From contig CADBRA010000012.1 of NCBI GenBank assembly GCA_902796965.1, forward strand, positions 1 to 47,910: a DNA stretch of 47,910 nt, in the 5' to 3' direction. A model generated the notes under the pieces. That model worked only from the letters and a program-made list of their open reading frames with translations. It was not told the origin of the DNA and made no database searches. The DNA comes from an uncultured Eubacteriales bacterium (GTDB lineage Bacteria > Bacillota > Clostridia > Peptostreptococcales > Anaerovoracaceae). Shown here piece after piece: positions 1-8,495 of the stretch. Both the position numbers and the translations under genes were made by a program. Within the stretch, counting starts at the first letter, position 1; each line of letters begins with the position of its first letter.

Positions 1-399
1 ATCTCTGATTTCGGTAAGCGTTTTGAGCTCTTCTGAAGGTTCCGTTTCTTCTTCAGGCTCTTCAGGAGATTCTTCGGTTCTGTGAAGTTTGTTTATGCCC
101 TTTATCAGAAGGAATATTACTAAAGCGATGATCAGAAAGTTGATGACAGTCTGAATGAATGTACCATATGCTATTACAGCGGGGTCGCCTCCGGTGATCG
201 ACGGGAGCGTCAGTTTGAATGACTCGAAGCTTACGCCGCCGATGATATAGCCGATAAATGGCATGAGGATGTCATTTACGAGAGAGTTTACAATGGCAGT
301 GAATGCTGTACCCACGATGATGCCGACAGCCATGTCCATTACGCTGCCGCGCGATATGAATTCTTTGAATTCGGCCCAGAAGCCTTTCTTTTTTTCCAT
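1..399 (-). CDS. mscL: Large-conductance mechanosensitive channel MscL (3' end cut by window edge)
   Basis: MscL is a homopentameric inner-membrane channel that opens under membrane tension and releases solutes during osmotic downshock. The 133 visible codons start at the ATG at 399, preceded by an AAAGGA ribosome binding site. They show the amphipathic N-terminus (KGFWAEFKEFISRGSVMDMA), TM1 with the GIIVGTAF pore motif, a periplasmic loop around residues 55-75, TM2 (TFIQTVINFLIIALVIFLLI) and an acidic cytoplasmic segment ending in a TEIRD motif. Family proteins usually end a few residues after that motif, so only the last few codons should lie outside the window. The gene is divergent from nrdR. 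Identification is secure from the TM1 and TM2 sequences. Confidence 0.95.
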   Translation of the reverse strand, partial: MEKKKGFWAEFKEFISRGSVMDMAVGIIVGTAFTAIVNSLVNDILMPFIGYIIGGVSFESFKLTLPSITGGDPAVIAYGTFIQTVINFLIIALVIFLLIKGINKLHRTEESPEEPEEETEPSEELKTLTEIRD

Positions 400-594
400 A
401 AAAAATCCTTTCAGAAACATGATAATCATTTACAATCTGTATTTTGAGTATAATAAAAATTGGAAAAATGTCAATACGGTGAAATTGATATGCCTGTATT
501 TTTATTGTACAAACGGGAAAAATGCGGTCGATATTATGGTATTCTTATAGTATGTAAGTGTTGGTATTTTGCAGTTAAAGTCAAGGTGGTTTAA

Positions 595-1074
595 ATGAAA
601 TGTCCTTTTTGCGGAAATCAGGACACAAGAGTCATTGATTCGCGTCCTGCTGATGAAGGCGCAACTATAAGACGCAGGCGCGTATGTGACTCATGCCACA
701 AGCGTTTTACTACATATGAACGTGTGGAGCAGGCTGATCTCATGGTCGTCAAGAGAGATGGGAGCCGGGAGCTTTTTAACAGAAACAAGGTCAGAAACGG
801 AATCGTCACTGCCTGCAGAAAGAGACCTGTGACGACGGATCAGATAGACAGCCTTGTTGACAGAGTTGAACGGCAGCTCAGCGAAAGATCAGAACGCGAA
901 GTTACGAGTTCCCAGATAGGCGAGGTGATTCTCGACGGACTCAGGGGATTGGACGAGGTGGCGTACGTCAGGTTTGCGTCTGTTTACAGACATTTCGATG
1001 ATGTAAAGTCATTTATTAAAGAGATAGATAAGCTGACCGGAGAAGAAAGTACCGGTACAGCTGAGAATGATTAA
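595..1074 (+). CDS. nrdR: Transcriptional repressor NrdR
   Basis: NrdR represses ribonucleotide reductase genes by sensing ATP/dATP. The 159-residue protein has the N-terminal zinc ribbon (C3, C6, C31, C34, the second pair followed by the HKRFTTYERVE signature) and an ATP-cone domain over about residues 49-139. The length is normal for the family. The start ATG has an AAGGTGG site about 7 bases upstream. The gene is followed after about 30 bases by cmk, so the two are probably co-transcribed. No clear NrdR box was recognised next to it, and no reductase gene lies in the window, so its targets are elsewhere. Confidence 0.97.
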   Translation: MKCPFCGNQDTRVIDSRPADEGATIRRRRVCDSCHKRFTTYERVEQADLMVVKRDGSRELFNRNKVRNGIVTACRKRPVTTDQIDSLVDRVERQLSERSEREVTSSQIGEVILDGLRGLDEVAYVRFASVYRHFDDVKSFIKEIDKLTGEESTGTAEND

Positions 1075-1106
1075 AAGCAGTATAGTTTTTGCAGATGGAG
1101 AGTATG

Positions 1107-1748
1107 ATGAAAAGGATCAGCATAGCAATCGACGGACCGTCAGGATCAGGCAAGAGCACAGCGGCTAAGAATCTGGCCAAGATTCTGAATATTGAGTATA
1201 TAGACACTGGAGCCATGTACAGAGCTGCGGCGCTCAAAGCACTTCAGGAAAATGTTCCTGTTGACAACGATAAGATAACTGCGATGCTCGACAATACGGA
1301 AATAGATTTTTCGAACGGGAGCATTCTTCTTGATGGAATCGATGTCGGCGACAGCATCAGGACACTTGAGGTATCTTCTATGGCTTCCAGGATATCTGCT
1401 CTTCCGGGCTGCAGAAAAAAGCTGGTCGATATACAGCGCCTGATAGCTTCAAAAAAGAGCGTTGTAATGGATGGAAGAGACATTGGTACACATGTGCTCC
1501 CTGATGCGGATTATAAATTCTATATCACGGCTCCCCTTGAGACACGGGCAAAGAGAAGATGGCTCGAGATAGGAGAGAGAGACGGAGTCACTCTGGACGA
1601 GGTCAGAAGAGATCTCGCCGAACGCGACAAGCTCGATACTACCAGGGCTCTGGATCCGCTCGTAAAAGCAGACGATGCGATAGAAATCTCAACAGACAAG
1701 CATGGAATCTACGAGACGGCTGAACTGCTCAGGTCATATATTAAATAA
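1107..1748 (+). CDS. cmk: Cytidylate kinase
   Basis: This enzyme phosphorylates CMP and dCMP to the diphosphates using ATP in the cytoplasm. The 213-residue product begins with the P-loop segment AIDGPSGSGKST near residues 6-17. It has the family's GAMYRA substrate segment, DGRDIGTHVLPDADYKFYITA, and the LID-type region with ERD/DTTRALDPL. The ATG at 1107 was chosen because GATGGAG ends 6 bases upstream and the protein then begins MKRISIAIDG, as in homologues. An in-frame TTG at 1089 and an ATG at 1104 fit the ribosome binding site less well. In other Firmicutes cmk often precedes plsC, ispH or rpsA. Here it is followed by an intergenic gap and a convergent gene. Confidence 0.96.
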   Translation: MKRISIAIDGPSGSGKSTAAKNLAKILNIEYIDTGAMYRAAALKALQENVPVDNDKITAMLDNTEIDFSNGSILLDGIDVGDSIRTLEVSSMASRISALPGCRKKLVDIQRLIASKKSVVMDGRDIGTHVLPDADYKFYITAPLETRAKRRWLEIGERDGVTLDEVRRDLAERDKLDTTRALDPLVKADDAIEISTDKHGIYETAELLRSYIK

Positions 1749-1850
1749 AAGATAAAATGTATCAGTTTCGGCCGATTGAGAAACTGCTGTCTCTGTTTTT
1801 AAAGCTAATGTGAGCTGAAAAATAGAAAACCGCCGATATTGCATGCGGCT

Positions 1851-1906
1851 GCAAATAATGCGAAATGGCGCCGGAAAGTCATTATTCGGCGCCATTTCGT
1901 GTTTGC
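1851..1906. repeat. Perfect 12-bp inverted repeat (hairpin) between cmk and the DUF1015 gene
   Basis: CGAAATGGCGCC at 1861-1872 is repeated in inverted form at 1888-1899 around a 15-base loop. An outer GCAAA/TTTGC pair (1851-1855 with 1902-1906) extends the fold past an asymmetric internal loop. The hairpin lies between two convergent genes. A T-run is missing on either side, so it is not a textbook intrinsic terminator. It may still end transcription or stabilise mRNA 3' ends. The rest of the 1749-2009 gap shows nothing else. Confidence 0.6.
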
Positions 1907-2009
1907 TGACTGTAATATGCCCCTCCAGCGGCGCGGCGTCCTTTTCCGATAAAATCTTAAAATACACAGCGCCGTTTTACGGCAGCAGAACACATTTTAC
2001 ATTTTGGTT

Positions 2010-3257
2010 TTATTTTCTGATACGATGAATGAACCATCCGCTGCCTATCTTTGGTTCAAACCATGTGGACTTAGGGGGCATTATCATGCCGCTGTCGGCT
2101 ACATTGATGATCTCACTGACTGTTACTGGACAAAGCTCGAATGCGGCAGCGGCACTTCCAGAATCGACAGCATCCTTAAGCAGCTTGTGTCCGTTAATGC
2201 CGCCTGAGAACTCGAGTCTTTCGTCGCGCCTTGGATCATCTATTCCGATAATCGGGGAAAGAACGTGTTCCTGAAGGAGATATACGTCGAGGCATTTTAC
2301 AGGATCGTCTTCATCGATGAGATTTTCTTTAAATACGGCACTGTACCAGCTGCCGCCGATATAGAGATATATAGTGTGACGTCTGGATGGAAATGTTCCG
2401 GGATCCTGGATCTGCGCCACATCTGCACATTCATCGAGACGCTGCAGAAAATCAGAAACAGATAAGCCGTTAAGCGTCTTTACTATTCTGTTGTAAGGGA
2501 GCACTCTGAGTTCTGATTCAGGAAAGGCGACGGCCATGAATCTATTGTATTCTTCGTCACCGGAGGCGTCCTGATCTTCAGATCTCATTTTCATGCCTAC
2601 ATGGACGGCGGATGCTGTTCTATGGTGTCCGTCAGCGATGTACATTGCAGGTACGCCATCGAATAGGCCGGTCAGTTTTTTATTGGTTTCACTGTCTTTT
2701 ACAACCCAGAGCCTGTGTGTTACTCCATACACGTCTTCAGCTTCGTAGTCGGGATCGTTCTCAGCAATGATCTTTTTTGTAATCTCGTCTATTCCGTTGA
2801 CATCGCGGTATGTAAGAAATACGGGTTCGGTGTCGGCTCCGCACGCAGTGAAGTGTTTTATGCGGTCCGCTTCCTTTGCAGGTGTCGTGACTTCGTGTTT
2901 CTTTATCACACCGTTCTCGTAATCGTCGATCGATGCACAGCCGGCGATTCCTGTTTGAGTTCTGCCGCTGAGTGTCTCGCTGTATATGTAGAAATGTGGT
3001 TCGGCGTCTTCGATGTAAATGCCTTTTTCAATGAACGCAGTCAGGTTTGATCTGGATCTCTCATAAACAGCGTCGCTGTATTCGTCTTCCTGGCTGAAAA
3101 AAGCGTCGGCGCGCGTGACGTTCATGAAACTCGCCGGATTTTGAGAGATGATCTCTGCCGCCTCGCCGTGGTCTACGACATCGTAGGGAGGGCATAGTGT
3201 ATCCGCCGCGAATCGCGCGTCAGGTCTCACTGCCGCAAAAGGACTGAAAACTGCCAT
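2010..3257 (-). CDS. DUF1015 family protein (COG4198)
   Basis: The 415-residue protein matches the DUF1015 family of conserved proteins of unknown biochemical role. Recognisable family segments are the N-terminal PFAAVRPD and CPPYDVVD motifs, NPASFMNVTRAD near residue 40, KKHEVTTPAKEADRIKH near 119-135 and the histidine-rich YIADGHHRTASA near 206-217. In many anaerobes this gene travels with serine or D-3-phosphoglycerate genes, but here it stands alone. The ATG at 3257 has an AAGGGGGT ribosome binding site 9 bases upstream. It is convergent with cmk and lies downstream of the minus-strand HTH-TOBE gene, separated from it by a terminator. Family assignment is firm; function is unknown. Confidence 0.88.
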   Translation of the reverse strand: MAVFSPFAAVRPDARFAADTLCPPYDVVDHGEAAEIISQNPASFMNVTRADAFFSQEDEYSDAVYERSRSNLTAFIEKGIYIEDAEPHFYIYSETLSGRTQTGIAGCASIDDYENGVIKKHEVTTPAKEADRIKHFTACGADTEPVFLTYRDVNGIDEITKKIIAENDPDYEAEDVYGVTHRLWVVKDSETNKKLTGLFDGVPAMYIADGHHRTASAVHVGMKMRSEDQDASGDEEYNRFMAVAFPESELRVLPYNRIVKTLNGLSVSDFLQRLDECADVAQIQDPGTFPSRRHTIYLYIGGSWYSAVFKENLIDEDDPVKCLDVYLLQEHVLSPIIGIDDPRRDERLEFSGGINGHKLLKDAVDSGSAAAAFELCPVTVSEIINVADSGMIMPPKSTWFEPKIGSGWFIHRIRK

Positions 3258-3370
3258 CGATAATTACCCCCTTTGTGTATCATATGAAAAATACTATGGA
3301 TATAGAATAGAGCATTTTGAATATTTTTTCATTCAAAAGAAGTTCTACGGAATAATAAAAACATTCCTCT

Positions 3371-3397
3371 AAAACAAAAGCAGCCTTTTCGGCTGCT
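3371..3397 (-). terminator. Intrinsic terminator of the HTH-TOBE gene
   Basis: A 7-bp stem (AGCAGCC at 3379-3385, GGCTGCT at 3391-3397) has a 5-base loop. On the minus strand it is followed by TTTTGTTTT. It lies 25 bases after the stop codon of the gene at 3422-3955. Confidence 0.85.
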
Positions 3398-3421
3398 CGT
3401 GCTTTGTCAATTGATTTGTTT

Positions 3422-3955
3422 TTATACGACTGTTACAGACATGGCCTTGAACACAGTGTATACTGTGTCGCCGAGCTTGAGTTCAAGCTCGCGGACGGCT
3501 CTTTTTGTCACATTTACTGTGAGAGGGATACCTATGTTGATAACCAGTCTGTAACCATTCTCGATTTCTTCCATACCGGTGATTATGCCCTCGATATTGT
3601 TTCTTGCACTGCAGACAAGTATATTTCTGCTGATTATTATGTCCTCCGGCATTATAGAAATCTTTGCAGAGCCTTCGATATCTGTCGCTACAACGATGTC
3701 GACGTTTTTTGTCGCGCCGATTACGCGTGCTATCTTTTCTCCGTCTTCGTCTGTGAATATCTCAGCTTCGAATGAGTTGTCAGCCTGTTTTGACTGCATT
3801 AAATATGTTTCGAGCTGAGAATCGCTGATACGCAGGCTTCTGCCTATCCTGTGGGCAGGTATCTCGCCTCTTTTTATCATTTCATAAATTGTATACTTGG
3901 AAAGCTTGAGTTTCTGAGCAATCTCTTCCGGAGTATACAGAACGTCTTCTCTCAT
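3422..3955 (-). CDS. HTH (excisionase/MerR-like) plus TOBE/Mop-domain regulator, probably molybdate/tungstate-responsive
   Basis: The 177-residue protein has an N-terminal helix-turn-helix of the excisionase/MerR-like type (YTPEEIAQKLKLSKYTIYEMI through HRIGRSLRISDSQLETYL, about residues 6-53). Its C-terminal half contains a Mop/TOBE fold (about 107-177, starting ISRNILVCSARNNIEGII and ending GDTVYTVFKAMSVTVV), which in other proteins binds molybdate or tungstate. A middle segment of about 45 residues links them. TunR- and ModE-type regulators share this logic of DNA binding plus oxyanion sensing. No molybdate transporter or molybdopterin gene is nearby. The ATG at 3955 has GAGGTG 6 bases upstream. 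A phased direct repeat overlaps its likely promoter, which suggests autoregulation. Confidence 0.85.
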   Translation of the reverse strand: MREDVLYTPEEIAQKLKLSKYTIYEMIKRGEIPAHRIGRSLRISDSQLETYLMQSKQADNSFEAEIFTDEDGEKIARVIGATKNVDIVVATDIEGSAKISIMPEDIIISRNILVCSARNNIEGIITGMEEIENGYRLVINIGIPLTVNVTKRAVRELELKLGDTVYTVFKAMSVTVV

Positions 3956-4005
3956 TGTTTCACCTCTTGAATCATGTCATAGCCTGTTATGTCCTTATTT
4001 TGCAG

Positions 4006-4049
4006 AACATATATTACATTTATAATAACATATATTCAGCCTAATTGAA
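4006..4049 (-). promoter_or_regulatory. Promoter and candidate operator of the HTH-TOBE gene
   Basis: On the minus strand TTCAAT (4049-4044) and TATTAT (4027-4022) are spaced 16 bases, a reasonable sigma-A promoter. Two exact copies of AACATATATT (plus-strand 4006-4015 and 4027-4036) are 21 bases apart, two helical turns. One lies in the promoter spacer, the other near the expected start of transcription. The arrangement suits an operator. The assignment to the neighbouring regulator is inference. Confidence 0.45.
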
Positions 4050-4306
4050 ATTTATATTGAACATCATCAATTGTTAAAATGACCAGTTTAAAACAATAAA
4101 AATATGTTTTAATTAAATTATTTCCAATAAAGTTGCCGCTCGGCAATACCGCAACAACTGATTTTTTTAGATGAAAATTCACCTAATATTCACATAAGGC
4201 ACGAAAAAATTATTGAATTATCACTTTTCAAGTTTAAAATGAATATCTATACGGTTATTTTCCGTAATGGAATTATTATATATCTTTTGAAGGGCAGGTG
4301 TACTTA
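4050..4306 (+). promoter_or_regulatory. AT-rich divergent intergenic region with promoter of the ABC exporter operon
   Basis: The region between the HTH-TOBE gene and the exporter operon has no gene. A sigma-A type promoter is visible on the plus strand: TTGAAT (4213-4218), 16-base spacer, TAAAAT (4235-4240), giving a leader of about 60 bases. A small hairpin TTGCCG-CT-CGGCAA is at 4133-4146. The ribosome binding site AGGTG (4296-4300) serves the ATG at 4307. Confidence 0.5.
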
Positions 4307-5557
4307 ATGATCGAGGTTACCAATCTCACAAAAAAGTATGGAGACAGCATGGCTGTCGACAACCTCAGCTTCACTGTCGATAAGGGGCAGATCTATGGAT
4401 TCCTCGGACCGAACGGAGCTGGCAAATCCACGACCATGAATATCATCACCGGATATACCGCCGCTACAGAGGGTACTGTGCTCATAAACGGCCACGATAT
4501 CCTCAAGGAACCGCTCGAGGCGAGAAAGTGTATCGGATATCTTCCGGAAATACCGCCTCTTTATCAGGATATGACAGTAGGTGAATATCTTGATTTTGCA
4601 GCAGAGCTTAAAGGTATTTCCAAAGATAAGAGAAACGATTCGGTCGATGACGTGGAAAATCTTCTCAAAATCAAGCCGATGAATGACAGGCTCATAAAGA
4701 ATCTGTCAAAAGGATACAGACAGCGCGTAGGGTTTGCGATGGCTCTCCTAGGTTTTCCGGAGATAATCATACTCGATGAGCCAACTGTAGGACTTGACCC
4801 TCAGCAGATGACGGAAATAAGAGACCTGATAAAGGAGCTTGGAAAAAATCACACTGTTATACTGAGTTCACATATCCTTTCCGAGGTAAGTCTTGTATGT
4901 GATCACATCATGATTATTTCAGGAGGAAAGCTTGTGGCGAGCGATTCGACGGAAAATCTCATGGAGATGATGCAGCCTGAGACTGTGCTCACTGTCACTG
5001 CTGTTGCAGGAAAGAGAGAGGTAGAGAATATCCTCGAAGGAATAGACGGAGTCGAGGCTGAATCTGTTGAGGAGACGTCTGACGGAAACACGTGCGCTAA
5101 GATCAGATACAGCTCAGGCGATGATCTGAGAAAACAGATAGCATCGGCATTTACTTCTGCAGGATGTGCTGTAATAGAGATGAGTACGGAGAAGGCCTCT
5201 CTCGAAGAAGTATTCCTTGAATTGACGTCTGACGATGAAAAAACAGCTGCTGATATAGTTGCAGAAAACGACAGGGATTCAGAGCTTTCTGATGCAGTTG
5301 ACAGCATGCTTAAGAAAAGCGGATACGATGACGTTCCGAAAGAAGAGTCGGAAACGTACGGACCAGGTGACAGCGAGGCTGAAGCACTTTCGGATTTTGC
5401 GGATCAGCTTGCGGCAGGTATCGACAACAACGAGAAAAATGCAATGTTTGAAGACGTGCCTGAAAAAAACGATGGCAGACCTGAAAATGAATCAGACAGT
5501 CGTCAGACTCATGAATCCGCTGAGAATTCCGACAGCAGCTCGAAGGAGGGGAACTGA
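4307..5557 (+). CDS. ABC-2 type transporter ATP-binding protein, GldA-like, with long acidic tail
   Basis: This is the ATPase subunit of an ABC-2 exporter, probably working with the next three genes. The 416-residue protein has Walker A GPNGAGKST near residues 36-44, a Q-loop (YLPEIPPLYQ), signature LSKGYRQRVGFAMAL, Walker B EIIILDEPTVGLDP and switch histidine SSHILSEV, followed by the DUF4162-like domain of GldA-type ATPases up to about residue 307. The last 109 residues are an extra acidic, low-complexity tail rich in D, E and S with two similar YDDVP/FEDVP motifs. ATG 4307 is used because AGGTG lies 6 bases upstream; a GTG at 4298 overlaps the ribosome binding site. The substrate is not evident. 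Confidence 0.92.
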   Translation: MIEVTNLTKKYGDSMAVDNLSFTVDKGQIYGFLGPNGAGKSTTMNIITGYTAATEGTVLINGHDILKEPLEARKCIGYLPEIPPLYQDMTVGEYLDFAAELKGISKDKRNDSVDDVENLLKIKPMNDRLIKNLSKGYRQRVGFAMALLGFPEIIILDEPTVGLDPQQMTEIRDLIKELGKNHTVILSSHILSEVSLVCDHIMIISGGKLVASDSTENLMEMMQPETVLTVTAVAGKREVENILEGIDGVEAESVEETSDGNTCAKIRYSSGDDLRKQIASAFTSAGCAVIEMSTEKASLEEVFLELTSDDEKTAADIVAENDRDSELSDAVDSMLKKSGYDDVPKEESETYGPGDSEAEALSDFADQLAAGIDNNEKNAMFEDVPEKNDGRPENESDSRQTHESAENSDSSSKEGN

Positions 5558-5559
5558 TC

Positions 5560-6423
5560 ATGCAGGCAATTTTCAAAAGAGAATTCAAATCATATTTCAA
5601 TACTATGACCGGTCCTGTATTTACGGCTGTGCTTATAGCGTTCACGGGGATTTTCTTCGTTGCGTATAACATGGTACAGGGATACCCTTATTTTTCAGCA
5701 TCGCTTTCGAGTGCGACTGTTGTACTGCTAATACTCGTGCCTGTGCTTACGATGAGAAGTTTTGCCGAAGACAGGAAACTGAAGACAGATCAGCTGCTTC
5801 TGACATCTCCTGTTACGGTAAATCAGATAGTATTTGGAAAATACTTGTCGATGCTGGCAGTATTAGCTATCCCGTGTATATTCATGATTGCCGGCCCGCT
5901 GCTCATCAAGGCATACGGCGGAACAGCTCTTGCATCTGATTTACTCGCGATCGTCGAGTTTTTCCTGCTCGGAGCGGCATATATATCAATAGGTATGTTC
6001 ATATCTTCACTTACGGAAAATCAGGTAATAGCGGCTGTAGGTACCATAGCTGTTCTTCTTCTGCTTCAGCTCTCTGACAGCATGTCGTCGATACTCCCTT
6101 CATCGTCATTCGGATCATACGTCTGCTTTTTTGTGCTGATCCTGCTCGCGGCTCTTCTGGTTTACTATCTGACAAAGAATGTATTCCTCTCATGTGGAGT
6201 AGGAGTCGCTGGTATTGCAGCTCTCACCATCATTTATCTGCTTAAGAAATCGTCGTTTTCCGGCCTCATAGGTTCTGTGATTTCATCGCTGTCTCTTGTT
6301 TCAAGATTCCAGACGATAACTCAGCAGTCGTTCGACCTTTCGACGATAATATATTTCTTATCGATAATTGCGCTTTTCGTTTTCCTGACTGTAGAGTCTA
6401 TTCAGAAGCGCAGATGGAGCTGA
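5560..6423 (+). CDS. ABC-2 type transporter permease, GldF-like
   Basis: This is the membrane subunit partnering the upstream ATPase. The 287-residue protein has a cytoplasmic start (MQAIFKREFKSYFNTMTGPVF) typical of ABC-2 permeases and about six hydrophobic segments. Between TM2 and TM3 it has the family's cytoplasmic RSFAEDRKLKTDQLLLTSPV loop, a good marker of the GldF/NosY group. It begins 2 bases after the ATPase stop, with GGAGGGG upstream, so it is translated from the same message. In Bacteroidetes GldA-GldF-GldG acts in gliding motility; in Firmicutes homologues are annotated simply as exporters and the function is unknown. Confidence 0.9.
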   Translation: MQAIFKREFKSYFNTMTGPVFTAVLIAFTGIFFVAYNMVQGYPYFSASLSSATVVLLILVPVLTMRSFAEDRKLKTDQLLLTSPVTVNQIVFGKYLSMLAVLAIPCIFMIAGPLLIKAYGGTALASDLLAIVEFFLLGAAYISIGMFISSLTENQVIAAVGTIAVLLLLQLSDSMSSILPSSSFGSYVCFFVLILLAALLVYYLTKNVFLSCGVGVAGIAALTIIYLLKKSSFSGLIGSVISSLSLVSRFQTITQQSFDLSTIIYFLSIIALFVFLTVESIQKRRWS

Positions 6424-6436
6424 GGAGGTGCCGCAG

Positions 6437-7852
6437 ATGAAAAAAACAGATTTCAAGGGAGCGTTCGGCACGAAAAACACGCGCTACGGCTCTTACAGTG
6501 CATTGATGATAGCGATTGTGATAGCTGTTGTGATCGTCGTAAACCTCTTTGCGAATGCATTGCCTTCGAGTATTAAGACGGTCGATCTTTCAGCGAATAA
6601 AGTCTATTCCATAGGAAGTGATACTGAAAAAGTACTCGGCAAGCTCGATAAGGACATCACGATTACTGTGCTTGCTTCGAAGGCCGATGCAGAGGATGCG
6701 CTTAAACAGCTGCTCGACAATTACGCTGACAACAAGCACATAACTGTCAAATACGAAGACCCTTCTGTCAACGTGTCACTTTCAAACAAGTACAGCAATC
6801 TTTCACAGGGAAGTGTTGTCGTGACGTGCGGAGACAGAGAACAGACGATAGATTCAAGCTCACTCTTCACGACAGATTATTCGTCGGGATCATACACGAG
6901 CTCATTTGATGGTGAAGGTCAGATAACAAGTGCAATACAGTATGTTACGAGCAAGAATCTTCCTAAAATGTACACGGTAACCGGACATGGTGAAGCATCA
7001 TTATCTTCTTCTGTTTCATCGCTCATAAACAAGCAGAACATAAAGACAGAAGACCTCAACCTGATGACGAGCGGCGGGATTCCTGATGACTGCGATATTC
7101 TGTTCATATATGCTCCGACTTCAGACTATACGGCTGATGAGGCAAAGGAGATCATAAACTACCTCGACGGAGGCGGAACTGCCATTGTCATGGCGTATTA
7201 TACTGATAAAGATATGCCGAACTTCAAATCGGTCCTTGATTCATATGGACTCACTCTGAATGACGGAATCGTTCTGGAGTCGGCAAACCACTACTATCAG
7301 TATCCGATGTATGTCATACCCGCGATATCGTCATCTGACATAACCGATGATCTCGCTTCAAAGAATCTCAATATACTGATGCCTAACTCACTAGGAATGA
7401 CCGAGAACAGCGCAGAGAACGTGAAAGTCACTCCGCTGCTGCAGACTTCATCAGACGCATACCTCAAGAAGGTTACAGACGGTCAGATCACCACTACGGA
7501 GAAAGAGGACGGCGATACTGTAGGTCAGTTCGATATAGCTGCACTTTCTGAAAAGACATCGGGTGACAATACAGGAAAACTCATAGCCATAGGTTCCTCA
7601 TCACTCATCGATGACAGCGTAACTCAGAGCTTCACACTCGGAAACATTGACTTCTTCGGTGACTGCCTCACATATCTCACAAAAGACAGTGGAGCAAGCA
7701 CCGTTTCGATCAGCTCAAAGAGCATGACTCCGGCCAGCATAACAGTTTCTGCGCTTCAGTCTGTAATATGGGCAGCAGTAGCTGTAGTAATCATACCGGT
7801 GGCAATCATCGTAATCGGCCTCGTTATATGGCTCAGAAGAAGAAAGAAATAA
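6437..7852 (+). CDS. GldG-family ABC transporter auxiliary protein
   Basis: The 471-residue protein belongs to the ABC-transporter-associated GldG family (ABC_transp_aux). One N-terminal membrane segment (about residues 18-40) anchors a large extracytoplasmic region. That region includes a thioredoxin/DUF-type fold beginning DLSANKVYSIGSDTEKVL and the VTGHGEASLSSSVSSLI segment, a conserved family landmark. A second membrane helix lies at the C-terminus (about 445-465), followed by a basic tail RRRKK. The ATG at 6437 is preceded by GAGGAGG with 8-base spacing; the GTG at 6428 overlaps that site. It follows the permease by 13 bases and precedes the DUF4340 gene by 6 bases, so all four belong to one operon. 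Confidence 0.88.
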   Translation: MKKTDFKGAFGTKNTRYGSYSALMIAIVIAVVIVVNLFANALPSSIKTVDLSANKVYSIGSDTEKVLGKLDKDITITVLASKADAEDALKQLLDNYADNKHITVKYEDPSVNVSLSNKYSNLSQGSVVVTCGDREQTIDSSSLFTTDYSSGSYTSSFDGEGQITSAIQYVTSKNLPKMYTVTGHGEASLSSSVSSLINKQNIKTEDLNLMTSGGIPDDCDILFIYAPTSDYTADEAKEIINYLDGGGTAIVMAYYTDKDMPNFKSVLDSYGLTLNDGIVLESANHYYQYPMYVIPAISSSDITDDLASKNLNILMPNSLGMTENSAENVKVTPLLQTSSDAYLKKVTDGQITTTEKEDGDTVGQFDIAALSEKTSGDNTGKLIAIGSSSLIDDSVTQSFTLGNIDFFGDCLTYLTKDSGASTVSISSKSMTPASITVSALQSVIWAAVAVVIIPVAIIVIGLVIWLRRRKK

Positions 7853-7858
7853 CGTGTC

Positions 7859-8455
7859 ATGGAAGCAAATAAGAAAAAGATTCCGCCTGCTGCACGCATT
7901 TTAATAATGCTTCTTGTGCTGGCAGTTGCGATAGGAGCTTACGCAGGCATAAGACATTACAACAGCACACATGACAAAAGCAGTGACGGCGCTGATAAAA
8001 CAGAGATATACAGTGTAGACGCTGATAAAATAACCCAGATGAAATATACACTCGGCGGAGTTGTCTATACATTCGACAGAGCAGACAGCAAATCCGACTG
8101 GACATACAGTGAAGACACATCGCTTTCGCTCGATCAGGACACTGTCGACAGCATGGCTTCGACAGCAGCGTCTGTTTCGACAAAGAAGGTCGTTCAGGAC
8201 AACCTCGATAATTCATCGGAGTACGGATTTGACAGTCCTACGTTTACGCTGACGATCACTTTGAGTGACGGATCGGCTAAAACTGTCACAGTCGGCAGCG
8301 AGAATTCTGTCACGTCTGAATATTATGCATATGTTGACGGAGACAACAGAATATTCACTATAGATTCGGATTTTCTAAACAGTTTCACAACTGCAGACAA
8401 TTTGAGTTCGAGTGATGTTTCGTCATATCTCAATTCATCGGATTCAAGCTATTAA
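7859..8455 (+). CDS. DUF4340 domain protein, membrane-anchored accessory to the GldAFG-like exporter
   Basis: The 198-residue protein has a short basic N-terminus, one membrane helix (about residues 12-30) and an extracytoplasmic domain with the DUF4340 pattern (ADKITQMKYTLGGVVYTFDR, DWTYSEDTSLSLDQDTVDSM, YGFDSPTFTLTITLSDG). The C-terminus is serine and aspartate rich. DUF4340 proteins commonly follow GldG-family genes, as here, so it is probably a subunit of the same envelope complex. The ribosome binding site is weak and the start is 6 bases after the gldG-like stop, which points to translational coupling. The protein is shorter than many DUF4340 members, which often exceed 300 residues, but shows no frameshift. 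Confidence 0.82.
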   Translation: MEANKKKIPPAARILIMLLVLAVAIGAYAGIRHYNSTHDKSSDGADKTEIYSVDADKITQMKYTLGGVVYTFDRADSKSDWTYSEDTSLSLDQDTVDSMASTAASVSTKKVVQDNLDNSSEYGFDSPTFTLTITLSDGSAKTVTVGSENSVTSEYYAYVDGDNRIFTIDSDFLNSFTTADNLSSSDVSSYLNSSDSSY

Positions 8456-8495
8456 AGATAGCCTGAAATCAACGTAATCATATTGACGTATAAGG

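Noticed and set aside
429-454. Promoter TTTACA / TATAAT in the mscL-nrdR gap
   Set aside because: The spacer is only 14 bases, too short for a sigma-A promoter; no better pair was found for nrdR.
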